Shown in pieces: positions 43,592 through 63,543 of a stretch of DNA of 64,000 nt (its first letter is position 1; each line of letters begins with the position of its first letter). Position numbers and translations under genes: made by a program. Below the pieces are notes generated by a model that was not told the origin of the DNA, ran no database searches, and saw only the letters and a program-made list of their open reading frames with translations. The stretch covers positions 7,336,399-7,400,398 of the forward strand of contig CM030931.1 in NCBI GenBank assembly GCA_018136815.1. The letters are read 5' to 3'. The stretch is from Isochrysis galbana. Lineage: Eukaryota > Haptophyta > Isochrysidales > Isochrysidaceae.

Positions 43592-43680
43592 GCTTGCGCA
43601 ATTAGACGTGTAGCAGAGACTTGCGCAGTTAGACGTGTAGCAGAGGAGCCCCATCGTCTCATGTGTGTGTGTGTGTGTGT
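43592..43680. repeat. Short direct repeats and (GT)n
   Basis: TTGCGCAATTAGACGTGTAG and TTGCGCAGTTAGACGTGTAG lie in tandem (25-26 bp period), followed by about nine GT units. The sequence from 43238 to 43909 shows no gene and has the normal composition of the region. Confidence 0.7.
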
Positions 43681-43909
43681 CAAAGTGACTTTCACGGGGG
43701 GACCTCTTCGGATGGATCAACTCCCCCATCAACTCCCCCCAGTATGACTGAAATCTTGTTTGTGGGACGCCTAGGTGTTTCGTGACGGGTTTTATTCAAA
43801 ATTCTGAACTAACGACTTGACAGCTGACGGAGTAACATGCGCTCACTATAGTTGTGAGGCATTGGATTGACCAACCTCAGTGTGACGTTAGCTAGTGTAT
43901 TGATGGGGT

Positions 43910-44179
43910 GTGACAATTGATTTGTCATATGAGTTTGAAGCTTCAAATTCTCTTCGAGAGACTCTTGCCGCTTCGCAAGCAGAGTTAGAAAAATACACTA
44001 ATTGGGACTGCAAGGACGTGAAACAAAGCATCAATTTTGTGAAGACGGAAGTGTTCGAAGCTAGGAGAAGAGGCGATATATCCATCAACGAGACCTTGAG
44101 ACTCAAAATAGCTCGCAGGCTAGAAGTAAAAGTCTGTCCTCGTATGGAATACGACATCGTCGCGCTCGCCGTCGCCTAA
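43910..44179 (+). CDS. AT-rich open frame, unknown protein (possible exon)
   Basis: About 90 codons end in TAA without an ATG start. The product is helical and charged (YEFEASNSLRETLAASQAEL, KQSINFVKTEVFEARRRGDI), with a coiled-coil look. Composition matches the open frame at 42809 and not the host genes, so the two may be parts of one gene with the GC-richer segment between as intron. No family recognised. Confidence 0.35.
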   Translation: MTIDLSYEFEASNSLRETLAASQAELEKYTNWDCKDVKQSINFVKTEVFEARRRGDISINETLRLKIARRLEVKVCPRMEYDIVALAVA

Positions 44180-45115
44180 CTAAGCCCGTCCTCCCGCCTC
44201 CCGCCTCCAGCTCCGGAGGTAGTTGTCAACAGTTGTAGTTGAGCCCGTCTTCCCACCCAGGACCCAGGCGCCAGGCCTCTTCGCTCTTCAAGCCGCGCCT
44301 CCCGCTGTAAAGCCTTCCTCCTCTCAGTCGCCAGTTAGTTGTGTGGCAACTTCCAACTCGTCACGGCTTCGACGATGTGCATGTGCGATGTGAGGATGTA
44401 GGATGTGCAGGCTGGGTCGGCAACCCAATTGCCAATTGCACAGCCCAGCGCGCCAGCGCGCCCGACCGCAGACCGTCATCCGTGATCAGGACCCCTCAAC
44501 AAGGCTGCATATCGGCGGCTCCAGCCGACGAAGATACCTCGAACGCTTGGTAAGTGCTAAATGTCAGCAAGTCAGCAAATGATCAATGTGTTTTGGAAGC
44601 CTCTGCCAGAGGCCTCTGCCTCTAGGAGTTGCTAGAGTAGAGATTAAAGAAGACACTAGTCGTACAATAGTAGAAGGGAAGCTTCAGATTCTCGCTTCCC
44701 CTTTCGCGCCTCCTCAACTCCCTCCCGCTCCCCCCTGGAAGGAGAAGAACACAGGGGAAGAGTAGGATGGAAGACCAAAGTGGCGGGGGAAGTGAGAGGT
44801 GAGGCCGGGAAAAAGGGCGGGAGACCGTCGCATTCAAGAGAGAAGAATTCAATGAAGATCTTATTATGGCACAGGACACCTGTGGCGTCGCACGGGGAGT
44901 CGCTTGACTGATGGAGTTGGCCCCTCGTTTCCCTTTGTGTCCGATGATGTTTTTATTCCTTCTGGGAGGCATGGACAGGGAGGTTGGCACGCGCGCGCCC
45001 CGCTGCCACAGCACGCTCGAAGCAGAGGGAAAGGGAAGGGGTCCTGAGAGGCAAGCCAGAGGAGGAGGCCGGGGAGACGGAGCGAGTGCGCAAGCGAGCG
45101 GCGCTCCCAGGTGGG
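44180..45115. other. Intergenic upstream of CHD-like gene
   Basis: Nothing recognised. The reading frame of the CHD-like gene stays open upstream to 44984 but has no ATG before 45116; a CAG|GTGGG at 45108-45114 just before that ATG could be a splice donor of an upstream exon. Confidence 0.4.
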
Positions 45116-54502
<9,387 letters not shown>

Positions 54503-55114
54503 CTGTGGTGTAGATCATGTTGACAAGCCAGGCACTTGCCACCAACATCTAGCTAGCTTCCGTTTGCGTCATCATGCGGGAGCATGCGCCGCTGATATGC
54601 ACCGTGGATGATGCGATGGTGAAAGGGGGGGAATTATGCGGATCAGGTCCCGGCCCACCCCTCTCTCCCCACTCTTCCCTGTTGTGGGGAAGGAACCACC
54701 CACCCCCCTGCCATGCCTCATTTATGACACGCAGGATCAACACACGCGGTAGCAGGGACGCAACGAAGAACGCTGGTAGCTTCAAAGACAACAACTTAGC
54801 GCTGTTATAACTAGGTCAAATGAGCATCCTAGACTATATTTTTGTGCTCATCAGATAGTTGCACATGGTCACTATTTAATAGTAATAGGTCCCTAGCATG
54901 CAGACTAAAAATTCGTACGCGAAAAGCGATTTTTGGTATGCGAATGTTGAAGACAATAGAAATAGACGTTGAACGACCCACAGGCATATTTACACAAACA
55001 CGGACAGTCTCACAAGCCACAGGGCATGTGAGACGGCGGATGCGGTGGCCGGTGGATTGATTGGGCCAATGATTGGGGCCCTCACAAACGAGCAATCCTG
55101 ACCAACTCGCCGCA
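54503..55114. other. Intergenic, with AT-rich segment
   Basis: From 54600 to 54730 there is weak similarity to the SINE body (CCACCC..CTCTCCCCACTCTTCCCT..GGAACCACCCACC). From 54800 to 55030 the sequence is AT-richer, with no supported frame. Confidence 0.4.
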
Positions 55115-56258
55115 GAGGTGTCGCCGAGCGCCAGCTGCCTCAGGTGCTAGATGTAGGCAGCGCGTACCAAATCACCGTGTCCGACATAACGAGAGAATAC
55201 CTCAAGAGCGGCCCTAGCGCCAAACCCCAACCAGCCCGAGAAGCGTGGGCTCGAAAGCTAGCACTGACCCAAGACGAGTGGATGCACGTGGCGAAACTCT
55301 ACACACACCCCATGCTAAAACACACGGATAAACACCCCCACTTTAAACACATCACCCACAGAAGGCTAGGCACACGGAACCGGTTCGCCACGGCGACCAC
55401 CACGAGATGCAGACTTTGCGGCAAACACCGCGAAAATTCGACACACCTGGCCAGATGCCCGTCCACACAACAAATTTTCCTGACCGTAGAAGCTGTGACA
55501 GGCTACACGCCTGATGGAAACAGATCGACGGTCCAGAAACTCAAGGATAGACTGTTTGTATACCCGAACACCCCGACACCCGACAGCCTCAATCAAAGCT
55601 CTCTACCTCATAGCATGGAGGTACATAATAGGTGACTTCTACAAAGCAGAATTTGACAACTATACCTTCCACCACGTGCCGGTCATCGAAAAGACCCTGA
55701 GCAGATTCACAGTCCTCGCTAGAGGCCTCATACCCCCGGAGAAACCCTCGGCCGCACGCACCAGAAAAGCCTCCCAGAGACAGAGAAGAAAACCCAAGCT
55801 CAAGACCCCGCGAGAGCTATGCGCCCCCGTCTTTACGATCAACGACAAAGGCACGCTAACGCTGGGCACAAACCTGTCCGCGGTAGCGCAAGCGCTCCGC
55901 ATAATGGATAGACTCGCCTAACCGCGCACAACACAAAGCCGCGTCCCACGTCTCACCCGCCTACCTGTCCCCCGCCCTCAGAACTCCCCGCGATTTAACC
56001 GCCCACCCCACGGACTCAATAAGGAAACATGGAAACCGATAGCCCGATGGCGCAGGAGGAAGGAGTGGACAACCTATCGGGGATCGGAACACACCGCCTG
56101 CTACAGGAAAACCCCGAACACCCAGCCCCTAGGTAGCGCACGAGGACGAGGGACGAGCCGCAAGGCAGGTGGAGGGGAGATGAGAGTAGCGGGCGTGGCA
56201 ACACAATAAGGGTGGGTAGTCGCGCGCGCGGCGAGAATATTAAGAAGTTTTTTTAAAC
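55115..56258 (+). mobile_element. LINE1 copy, 5'-truncated
   Basis: The ORF2 C-terminus (about 55120-55921) matches the copy at 34093: ITVSDITREYLKS, HFKHITHRRLGTRNRF, the knuckle CRLCGKHRENSTHLARC and YLIAWRYIIGDFYKAEFD. One frame change occurs near 55590. The 3' UTR holds CCGATAGCCCGAT and GCC-GCAA-GGC (56157-56166) and ends GAGAATATTAAGAAG plus seven T. No target duplication could be found. Confidence 0.8.
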
Positions 56259-56569
56259 GTAAAGAGGTTAGAATTGTGGGCAATCCATGATACCGAACAT
56301 TCTTAATACAAAATCTGAAGATTCAGGCCACTTTTCGCCAATTTCCAATTTACCACACCATCAACTCTACGATGGAGAAAAATAGATTTCGTAGGAGTGC
56401 GCGAGGTGCTCCTTGTTCGTGGACGTGTCTGTCGGTAGGGAGGGAAGCCTGGGGGGGGGGGGAGGGGGGGGAGGTGAAAGTAAGGAAAGGGGACAGGGGC
56501 ACAGGTGGGTTGAGGGTGAGGTTTGGAAGAAGGGAGGTGGGTGGGTGGGTGGGTGGGGGGCAAGGAGGC

Positions 56570-58954
56570 ATGCTGCTCGGCACGGCTGCGCTCGGCGTAG
56601 CGCCACGCTACTGCGCTCGTGGCGAAGCGTGCTGGCCGAGCGCTCACGATATCGACCGACTGAGGAAGCAGCTCGAGCCGGCAGTCGAGCGCAGACTCGA
56701 GCGGGAACGGCGAGGCGGCGTGCCTCAGCCAGCGCCCGCCGTCCTCTCCCTCGGCCGCTGGCTCGACAGAGGGTCGCGTGTCGGCGCAAACGCGTCCGAA
56801 TTGGTACCGCAGGTCGATCTGCTCTTTGGGGCTGGTCAGGACGATGCGCCCTCCATGCAGCCGTTGGTCGTCGCAGAGGACACGCCACTTGCGTGTCATA
56901 CGGCGGAGCTGCTATCCTCCGCCAGCCGTGGCAAAATTGTCCCGCGCCCTGAATGTCTGGCGAGTGCTCGGAATAATCCTCTCGAAGGGTTTGGTCCAGC
57001 GTTTGTCGTCTGGCCGCTTACGGCGGCGCATGTTGAGGTGGCTGTGCGTTTTGCAGCACGTCATCGCCTGTGTGTTGCTGTGATAGGATCTGGGTCGGAC
57101 TTTGCCAATCGCCATTCATGCCCGAACGGCTTGTACATCCGTACTTCGTTGATGAAGGCGCGAGCTTGGCGCACGGACCGCGATTCAGGGGGCCTTGCTA
57201 CCTTCGGAGCCGGAGTCAACTGCGGTGAAGCTCAATACTACACCTCTTTCAACCATCAATATGTCTCTTGCGCTTGGACAGCCTCAATAGGGCTAGCTGG
57301 TTGGATGTTCTCGGGTGGCCACGGGCCTTTCGCCCCCTCTCTTGGTCTGGGTGCTGACAACCTGGTTGGAGCGGAGGTTGTACTCCCAAATGGCACGTTG
57401 GCTGAGGTGAATTCCAGTCATCATCCAGAGCTGTTTTGGGCCATGCGCGGCGGCGGCGGTGGTCTGTGGGGGGTAGCAACTTCTGTAACGATACGAACTC
57501 ATCGACTTCCGAGTGACGGCTTTACGTTTGCTACGGCCTCCTTGTCAGGCAATCTATGCGCTGCTGGGATGCGTGAATTGAACCGCACCATCGACGCTTA
57601 CGCAAGCTGGGTGACTGGCATCGGCATAGAAATCGCAGGATATGCAATCATCTCCACAGATCGGCTACTTGTAGAAGAGAAGAGCTCTCAGAATGATTGT
57701 GGGGCTCAATGGTCCTTTGTGTTGGGCGGGGTATGGTACGCAGGAAACACGAGCGTTGGCAGCCACGCCTGGCAATCCTTTTGGGCGAGTGCACCTACCC
57801 AGGGAGGGACTCCCCGTGCTTCTGGAATCAAGTTCAGCGAGACACGGAGCATGCACTCAACATGGTGGGATGCCATGATGGCGCCGCAGATGAGCGACGC
57901 AGAACGAGGGCCTTACGCCAAGATGCCATTCGGTGACGGCGCTGCCACGGCTGCTATCAATGTTGGTGCCATTGCCGCCTATCCTTATAGTGCACATGGT
58001 GCAGGACCTTCTGTCCTCGTCCCTCGTGATGTGGTGGTTGACGGCCGCTTCGGGGCGGCAATCAAGGACCATGTGAGCCAAGCGGCGACAGGTGACAACA
58101 AGAGGGGCATCACAGTACGTTTATTCCACGATCTGGCAGGACATTTACGATCTGAAAACTCCCTTCTCACTTCTGATAGCGGTTCCGCTTATGAAAAGAT
58201 GAGCACGGCGCTCGTGCACCTCATGTTTTCGGATGATGATGGACGCATCGGCGCAAGAGCTCGGCAGCATTATTGTGCCCTCTCAAAGTTCTCTTTCCAG
58301 CCTGAAGCTGAGTATGGCCAGGGATGTCACATGAGCCTCAGTCGCCCCGACATCCCGAACGTCAATTTTGGTGATGCGGATGTGCACGACAGAGAGGTGG
58401 GCATGAGCACATCTCAGCAATGGCAGCGACGCTTTTGGGGATCCGACGCATACTCACGGCTCCTCGCCGTCAAGCGCCAGCTAGACCCGATGCAAACATT
58501 CTGGTGTCAATACTGTGTTGGTGACGAAGAGATTGATGTCGGGCAGCGTCGTGCACCCCCTGGATATGCCAGTGGCGTCTTGTTCACTTTGGTGATTCTG
58601 CAAGCGGCTGCCATGGTGTGTTGCTTGGGCATGGCATGCTGTTGCTGTTGGCAACCAGCAAGCGACGGAGTAAAGGCGACCCCACGTGGATCCGCTCTGC
58701 AACCTATTTCTGAGGAAAGGAGTCAAGTCATGCATGGCCTGTCTAGGAAAGGAATTGCCGAGCTGGAGATGATTTCGACAAGAAGTAATTTCCCGCCAAG
58801 CTCATTGTCGATGCTTGGGTCAAATGCAACTGATGCCGCCCGGCTGTCTCCTGTCCAACTGCTTGCTATCAGACTGCCTCCGCAATCTGCCTTCCACCTG
58901 TTGGTCGGGAACCGTATGCGAGGGGCATGCGAGCAGAGATCTCACGGTGTATAG
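56570..58954 (+). CDS. FAD-linked oxidase (BBE-like), C-terminal membrane anchor
   Basis: The intronless frame gives 794 residues from the ATG at 56570; an ATG at 56372 would add 66 glycine-rich residues and seems less likely. CWPSAHDIDRL at the start matches the beginning of fungal BBE-like oxidases. The FAD-binding fold follows: FVVWPLTAAHVEVAVRFA, VAVIGSGSDF, ATFGAGVN, GLAGWMFSGGHG, LGLGADNLVGAEVVLPNGTL and ELFWAMRGGGGGLWGV. The closing BBE segment reads RLLAVKRQLDPMQTFWC. The usual G-H dipeptide whose His carries FAD covalently is replaced by GSGSDF, while a Cys (VSCAWTAS) stands near the second attachment site. A helix (GVLFTLVILQAAAMVCCLGM) and a CCCCW cluster near residue 670-695 anchor it. 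Substrate unknown. Confidence 0.85.
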   Translation: MLLGTAALGVAPRYCARGEACWPSAHDIDRLRKQLEPAVERRLERERRGGVPQPAPAVLSLGRWLDRGSRVGANASELVPQVDLLFGAGQDDAPSMQPLVVAEDTPLACHTAELLSSASRGKIVPRPECLASARNNPLEGFGPAFVVWPLTAAHVEVAVRFAARHRLCVAVIGSGSDFANRHSCPNGLYIRTSLMKARAWRTDRDSGGLATFGAGVNCGEAQYYTSFNHQYVSCAWTASIGLAGWMFSGGHGPFAPSLGLGADNLVGAEVVLPNGTLAEVNSSHHPELFWAMRGGGGGLWGVATSVTIRTHRLPSDGFTFATASLSGNLCAAGMRELNRTIDAYASWVTGIGIEIAGYAIISTDRLLVEEKSSQNDCGAQWSFVLGGVWYAGNTSVGSHAWQSFWASAPTQGGTPRASGIKFSETRSMHSTWWDAMMAPQMSDAERGPYAKMPFGDGAATAAINVGAIAAYPYSAHGAGPSVLVPRDVVVDGRFGAAIKDHVSQAATGDNKRGITVRLFHDLAGHLRSENSLLTSDSGSAYEKMSTALVHLMFSDDDGRIGARARQHYCALSKFSFQPEAEYGQGCHMSLSRPDIPNVNFGDADVHDREVGMSTSQQWQRRFWGSDAYSRLLAVKRQLDPMQTFWCQYCVGDEEIDVGQRRAPPGYASGVLFTLVILQAAAMVCCLGMACCCCWQPASDGVKATPRGSALQPISEERSQVMHGLSRKGIAELEMISTRSNFPPSSLSMLGSNATDAARLSPVQLLAIRLPPQSAFHLLVGNRMRGACEQRSHGV

Positions 58955-59439
58955 CATTTTCTCTTCTTTGGCCAATATTTTGACCTGCTTTGGCCTGCCG
59001 GCCGTCACACCATAAGCAACCAACAACAACTTTTAGTTATCAAGAAGCACCAATCACCAAGACCTAGGCCGGGTCAGGATTTTGAAATTTATTTCGAAAT
59101 GGGCGGGGGAGGGGGGGGAGTTGCGGGAGGAGTAGCCGCCGAGCAGCTCGCGCGATTGGGTGAATGAGAGGTCGCCACATTGCGCAGTGTATCCCGCCGG
59201 GCGGCTGCGGTTTTCTCGAAATTTGGGGAAGTCTGGGGACTATAGATGCGATACTAAGGGGGGGGGAGCATGCGAACCCATGGCGCGAAATCAGAGATGC
59301 TCCCCTCGCCCCTCTGCCTGGAGCCCTCACCCCCGCCCCCCAACCGAGATGGAGCCGGGGCAGAGGCGCGCTGTCCGCTCGCCGGTCCGGATCCCATGAT
59401 AACTCCCCACAAGTTACAATGAGGAAAAAGCCTTGAGCC
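58955..59439. other. Intergenic, nothing recognised
   Basis: The 3' flank of the oxidase gene. G-runs at 59101-59118 and 59260-59267; no supported frame. Confidence 0.4.
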
Positions 59440-60235
59440 ACTCACTCTCCTGGCACGCCTGATGGCTTGCCAGGAGCAGGAGCACACAGCCCTGCTGACT
59501 CACTCCTCTCCCCATAGGACCGCCTGACTGACTCGCCCGCCCTGGCCTGTCGTGGCCAGCCCATCCCTCCGACCAGCCCCCTCCTCCCCCTGGGCCCCCC
59601 TGTTCAGGACCCCCCAGCCAGCTCCAGTCGACCCGCAGGGGCTCGGAGCGCCAGCGAGGGAGAGGCAGGAGGGGCCAGGGCCATGCCCCAGCCTCACCTG
59701 CCCCCTGAGCTGTGCTCCCATGCCCCTGCAGGCCACCTGGGGACCTGAAGAGGGGCCGCAGGCGCGCGCCATGGGCCCCCGCCGCAGGGAAGAGAGGAGG
59801 AAAAGGGAAGAGGCAGGGGAGGGGGGAGCGGCAGCTCTCCCCTCCGGCAGATACGTGTCTTCTAGCCCCGTTTGGGTGAGAGAAGACGGGGGCGCCAGAG
59901 CCAGGAGGGAAGGGCCGCGGCTTGCCGCGGCCACTCGCTCCGGCGAGCAGAGATTAGCGCTTCTGGGCTCCTATCTCACGAGTGCCCCCCCCCCCCCCCC
60001 GCGTTGTTTTCCCCGAAAGGGGTTTCCCCCCAGCGTGGCCTCGAGGAGAGGGTGTGCTGGGGTGCGCAGGGTCGGTGCGTGCACTGGGGGGAGGACAAAT
60101 ATCGAGGGGAGGGGGCAGTGCCCCCACCCCCGGTATCACTCAGACACCTGGCTCGTCAGGCATGGCGGGATTCCGGGACTGAAACGTTATGTCCAATTAG
60201 CTAGTGGGGTTGGCTAGGATATAACATTATTTATT
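59440..60235 (+). mobile_element. SINE-like family B, 5'-truncated copy
   Basis: It is closely similar to 21587-22458 from the CACTCTCCTGGCACGCCTGA block to the end (GGTTGGCTAGGATATAACAT). The head is missing. The 3' end joins the 3' end of the LINE2 copy on the other strand, so the two elements meet tail to tail. Confidence 0.8.
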
Positions 60236-60350
60236 AGTAGTATTATATATGTACACTACTTTGGGCCTAGCGTTGGGGGGAGGGGAGGGGCAGGCCTCGT
60301 GTGTATGTCCTTTGTGGATTCGGGTACGTTACTTCCCTGTGTGGGGGCCC

Positions 60351-60362
60351 GGCCTTCCGGCC
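60351..60362 (-). other. Conserved hairpin, LINE2 3' UTR
   Basis: On the sense strand GGCC-GGAA-GGCC is a GNRA-loop hairpin at the same place as AGCC-GCAA-GGCT at 27471. Both stem sides changed together. Confidence 0.6.
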
Positions 60363-60676
60363 TTCCCCTATGGGTTTCTCGGTGGGGGCGTTGCGCCCCC
60401 CTATGCTTGCTGCTTGCTGCGCTACCCTTGGTCACTCTGTCCTATGTTGTTTTCTTGTCCCGTTATATGCCTGATGATTTTCAATCTCTCTAATAACTCC
60501 ACGAGTCTACTGCTTGGTATCAGTTCGTTATCGTCGTTCGTTTCGAATAGTGGGCGGAATTCGTTGACGTCTATTCGTTTTTTCGGCTGGCGGCCCATGT
60601 CCGCTTTGGCTCTTCTGGAGGCGTCCGTGTTGTTGCCATACAGTGCCGCTTTGCATAGCGTGGTGAATCTCTCTAT

Positions 60677-61669
60677 CTCTTAAGAGGCGAAGCACCTTCG
60701 GAGGTGCTGCACGCCGTTGCCGCGCCGCGCCGTGCCCTCCCATGCCTCTCAGACCACCTCGTTGGCGGCTGTAGCGGCATGGGAGGGCGTCTCCATACCC
60801 CTCACCCATCATATCTTGGCCCTAGCCCCCAGCTCGACGCGCAGCGCGAGCTAGGTCACCATTTGTGTCACCTGGGCGGCGCTGCATGCGCGCTCCGCGA
60901 AAGGTGCTTCACCTTTCACGAGCAGATGGGCGAACATCTAGGCGGTGGGAAGGGGGACTGACAAGCCTGGTTGCCTTTGTTTGTGGGTCGGCACGTTCCG
61001 ATCGCCACAGTGGCGGGCGAGTGGCTGCTGGTGTTGGCGGCTAGCTGCTGCAGCGGCAATGGCGCAGCGCACGAGCACGAGCCAGCAATTTTACGGCAGG
61101 CTGTCTGTGTCTGCGCGCCCGATCAGGGAGTGTTATGGCTAGACACATATGGGCTGCCTGCGCGCTGGCCACGGCGACGCGCAGGCAGTCCACTGCAATG
61201 CGCGCACGTGCAGTCTGAATGCTTTTGTGTGTTGTGTGCTCGTCTCCGCTCGCTTGTATGTGGTCTGTCTCAAAGGGGAACGCTTTGCCCATGAAATATT
61301 CTGGTCCAAAGGGTTTGTGAGCAGTTCATCTTGTGTATGATTTGTAAGGCTTAGATTACTCAGCATCAATAAATGCCCCCGACACGTATAATCTTGATGA
61401 GAGTTGTGAACTCTGACTCGATCTCCTGCAGCATGCGTTGTGAACGACGTGCGACGCCGGCTCGTCGGCAGCATCGCCACCGATCAGGTCATGGGAGCAA
61501 ATTTCGGGCGATGCGACTCCATCTTATGCATAAGACTAGTCCTCCATATTGATGGCAAGGCTCCAGCTCAATTTTAGTGTTCTCTAGGCTCCAAGGGGCC
61601 GCCAATATGCTAGGAATAAAAAAGGGTCTCGAAGCACCTTTGCAGGTGCTTCCAGCCGCCTCTTAAGAG
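60677..61669. mobile_element. 993-bp element with palindromic terminal repeats
   Basis: Both ends read inward CTCTTAAGAGGCG, of which CTCTTAAGAG is itself a palindrome, and AT flanks each side. Removing it restores an uninterrupted LINE2 reading (RRTI-ERFTTL). Just inside each end is a hairpin on the word AGCACCT/AGGTGCT (60691-60708 and 61631-61652), and a third (GAAAGGTG-CTT-CACCTTTC) lies at 60899-60917. No transposase is encoded. It could be a non-autonomous TIR transposon with a 2-bp duplication, or a Helitron-like element inserted between A and T. Confidence 0.75.
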
Positions 61670-62345
61670 ATCGTTCTTCTTATGATGTGGTCGCTGTTGA
61701 ATCTTATATTGTCGTAGTGCATCCTGTAGAAGTCTGTTAGGATGTATCTCCATGCCAGCAAGTACAAAAACTCTCTTGAGTGAGGTGACGATGTCTTCGG
61801 TAGTATGAACAGTCTGTTCGCGGCTTGTTCGGCTTCCGTGGTCGTCTGTCTTAGAGTTGTTGGTCGGCGTGTAGTCAGTGAGGTGGTGGATCGTATCGAA
61901 TACGTCGTTTAGAGCCGGGCACGTTCCTATGTGCGTGGAGGATTCGTTGGATTGCGCACATAGGCGACATATAGGGTCTCGGTCCGGGAAGCGGTTGTAG
62001 GTACCTATCCGGCGGTGTGTTATGTGTTTAAAGTCCATGCATGAGTCCCTCGAGGTGATTGGTGAGGAGGTGTATATGCGGGCCATGTGTTTCCACGTGT
62101 CTGAGTCGACCGGCAGTCTTTCGCTCCATCTTTGTGGCCCGTTTTGGTATCGCGGTTTGAAGCCTTGCTTCTGTAGGGCGGCGGTTAGGTGGCTTACTTG
62201 GGTTTCGTCTAATGGCGTTGCCCAGTCTATTGAGTATTCTTCCGGTATCGGGAAGTCCATTGTTCTGTTTCCTTTGTATCCGTCACCCGTTCTCCCGATG
62301 AACCCGTTCCGGGCTCCCCGGATGAACCGTGCGCCGCGCTAGCCG

Positions 62346-62619
62346 CCGGTGCGCCTTCGCGACTCGTTCCTAAAGAGGAAACGAGCTTCGCTCCGACACG
62401 CGCGCGCCCATCACTAAAACTCTAAAAATAGTACTTCTCGTATGGCGACTGGGAGAGTCGGGGGGTGCAGCTGTGGCCGCCAGAGTGAGGGACGATCTTG
62501 GTCTTCAAGAAGTGGTACTCTTCTGGGGGGCTCCACAAGTCCACAAACCACAAACATCAAATGTTGTTGAACCATTTCCTAGTAGATGTGACACTACTCC
62601 ACGCGTCACACTTTCCTCT
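62346..62619. other. Intergenic, 3' flank of TPR gene
   Basis: No gene seen. It may contain the 3' untranslated region of the minus-strand TPR-like gene. Confidence 0.4.
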
Positions 62620-63543
62620 CTAGCCTTCTAGACCGCTGCTAGACACAACTCTGGCAAGAGAAGTCAATCCTGCGTCAAGCAGATCTGCTGCGAGCATCGG
62701 TCTGATCTCATCCCAGTCGCTTTCGCTGGAAACGACGGCATCTAACCGATCAAATGCGCGATTGCGCGCCCTCTCCAGCGCCGTTGGAGGCGGAAGTCCA
62801 CGCTTCTCACTGCCCTTCGCCTCCACTTCACGCAACAGTGCACGTATATCGGACACATGACCAAGTTGCGCGACGCTTTGCACGTGGGGGATCGGCGCCC
62901 CGATCGTCCAGAAGGGCATCTCAAGTGCGGAGATGGCAATATCACGAGCCTCGTCGAGGCGGCCAAGCCCATGCAATATGCTTGCCTGCGACCACAGGCA
63001 GCACCCCCAGTTTGGGTTACGTGCAGAGCCACGCTCTGCTGCGATAAGGCCTGCCGTCACCTCGCCCTTCGATACGCGCTCCCTCGCGAGCCGATCCCAG
63101 GCGTCTGCGAATGGACCGACGCGCAGCAGTAGGAATTGGTCGACAGAGAGCTTGCTTTGCGCGAAAGCCCCTCGTTCATAAGCGAGCCCTCCAGTTTCCA
63201 CAGCGGCGGCCGAGAAGAAAGAAACCAGCTCTTGCGCCTCGTCTCCTCCAGCGATATCTGCCTCGACGGCGGCGCGTCGAGCGACATGCGCAGGTGTGCC
63301 GAGAGGAAGGACGGAGTGCGCCCCTCGCCGCATCTGCACCAGCGCCGCTGGCTCACCCAGCGGCCACTCGAGAGAGCCGATCACGCAGCTGCCGTCGTCT
63401 GCTTCGGCGAGCGGCTGAGCCAGAGGGAGCAGCCCGCGAGAGGACGGTCGGGTGCACGACTCGCCAGCGAGGAAGCGGAGCGCCGCGCGCGTCAGACGCG
63501 CCGACGCCATCGAACTTCTCTGCCAGTACCTGAAGGAATACAT
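62620..63543 (-). CDS. TPR-like protein, possibly plastid-targeted
   Basis: The intronless frame gives 307 residues from the ATG at 63543, with a second start at 63510. The first 35 residues are basic and rich in Ser, Ala and Arg (SMASARLTRAALRFLAG), compatible with a transit peptide. The body is helical with a TPR-like pair (CCLWSQASILHGLGRLDEAR..AISALEMPFWTIG) and conserved-looking blocks (VLPLGTPAHVARRAAVEADI, AAAVETGGLAYERG, DQFLLLRVGPFADAWDRLA). I recall similar sequences as uncharacterised chloroplast TPR-like proteins of plants and green algae, but this is memory and not a search. Function unknown, presumably protein-protein interaction. Confidence 0.6.
   Translation of the reverse strand: MYSFRYWQRSSMASARLTRAALRFLAGESCTRPSSRGLLPLAQPLAEADDGSCVIGSLEWPLGEPAALVQMRRGAHSVLPLGTPAHVARRAAVEADIAGGDEAQELVSFFSAAAVETGGLAYERGAFAQSKLSVDQFLLLRVGPFADAWDRLARERVSKGEVTAGLIAAERGSARNPNWGCCLWSQASILHGLGRLDEARDIAISALEMPFWTIGAPIPHVQSVAQLGHVSDIRALLREVEAKGSEKRGLPPPTALERARNRAFDRLDAVVSSESDWDEIRPMLAADLLDAGLTSLARVVSSSGLEG

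Larger units (their letters stand above)
60236..62345 (-). mobile_element. LINE2 copy carrying a nested transposon
   Basis: On the minus strand the ORF2 C-terminus runs from about 62345 (TGDGYKGNRTMDFPIPEEYS) through NGPQRWSERLPVDSDTWKH, HITHRRIGTYNRF and the knuckle CRLCAQSNESSTHIGTC. At least one frame change lies near 61860. After the insert at 60677-61669 it resumes with ERFTTLCKAALYGNN and RAKADMGRQPKKRIDVNEF, matching the copy nested in Copia. The UTR has the GNRA hairpin (60351-60362) and a TAATAC-rich end. Confidence 0.8.

Noticed and set aside
44984-45115. Upstream start for the CHD-like protein
   Set aside because: The frame is open but has no ATG before 45116.
56372-56569. Longer N-terminus for the FAD-linked oxidase
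   Set aside because: The added 66 residues are glycine/arginine-rich, from a G-rich tract just after a LINE end, and add no recognisable domain; they cannot be fully excluded.
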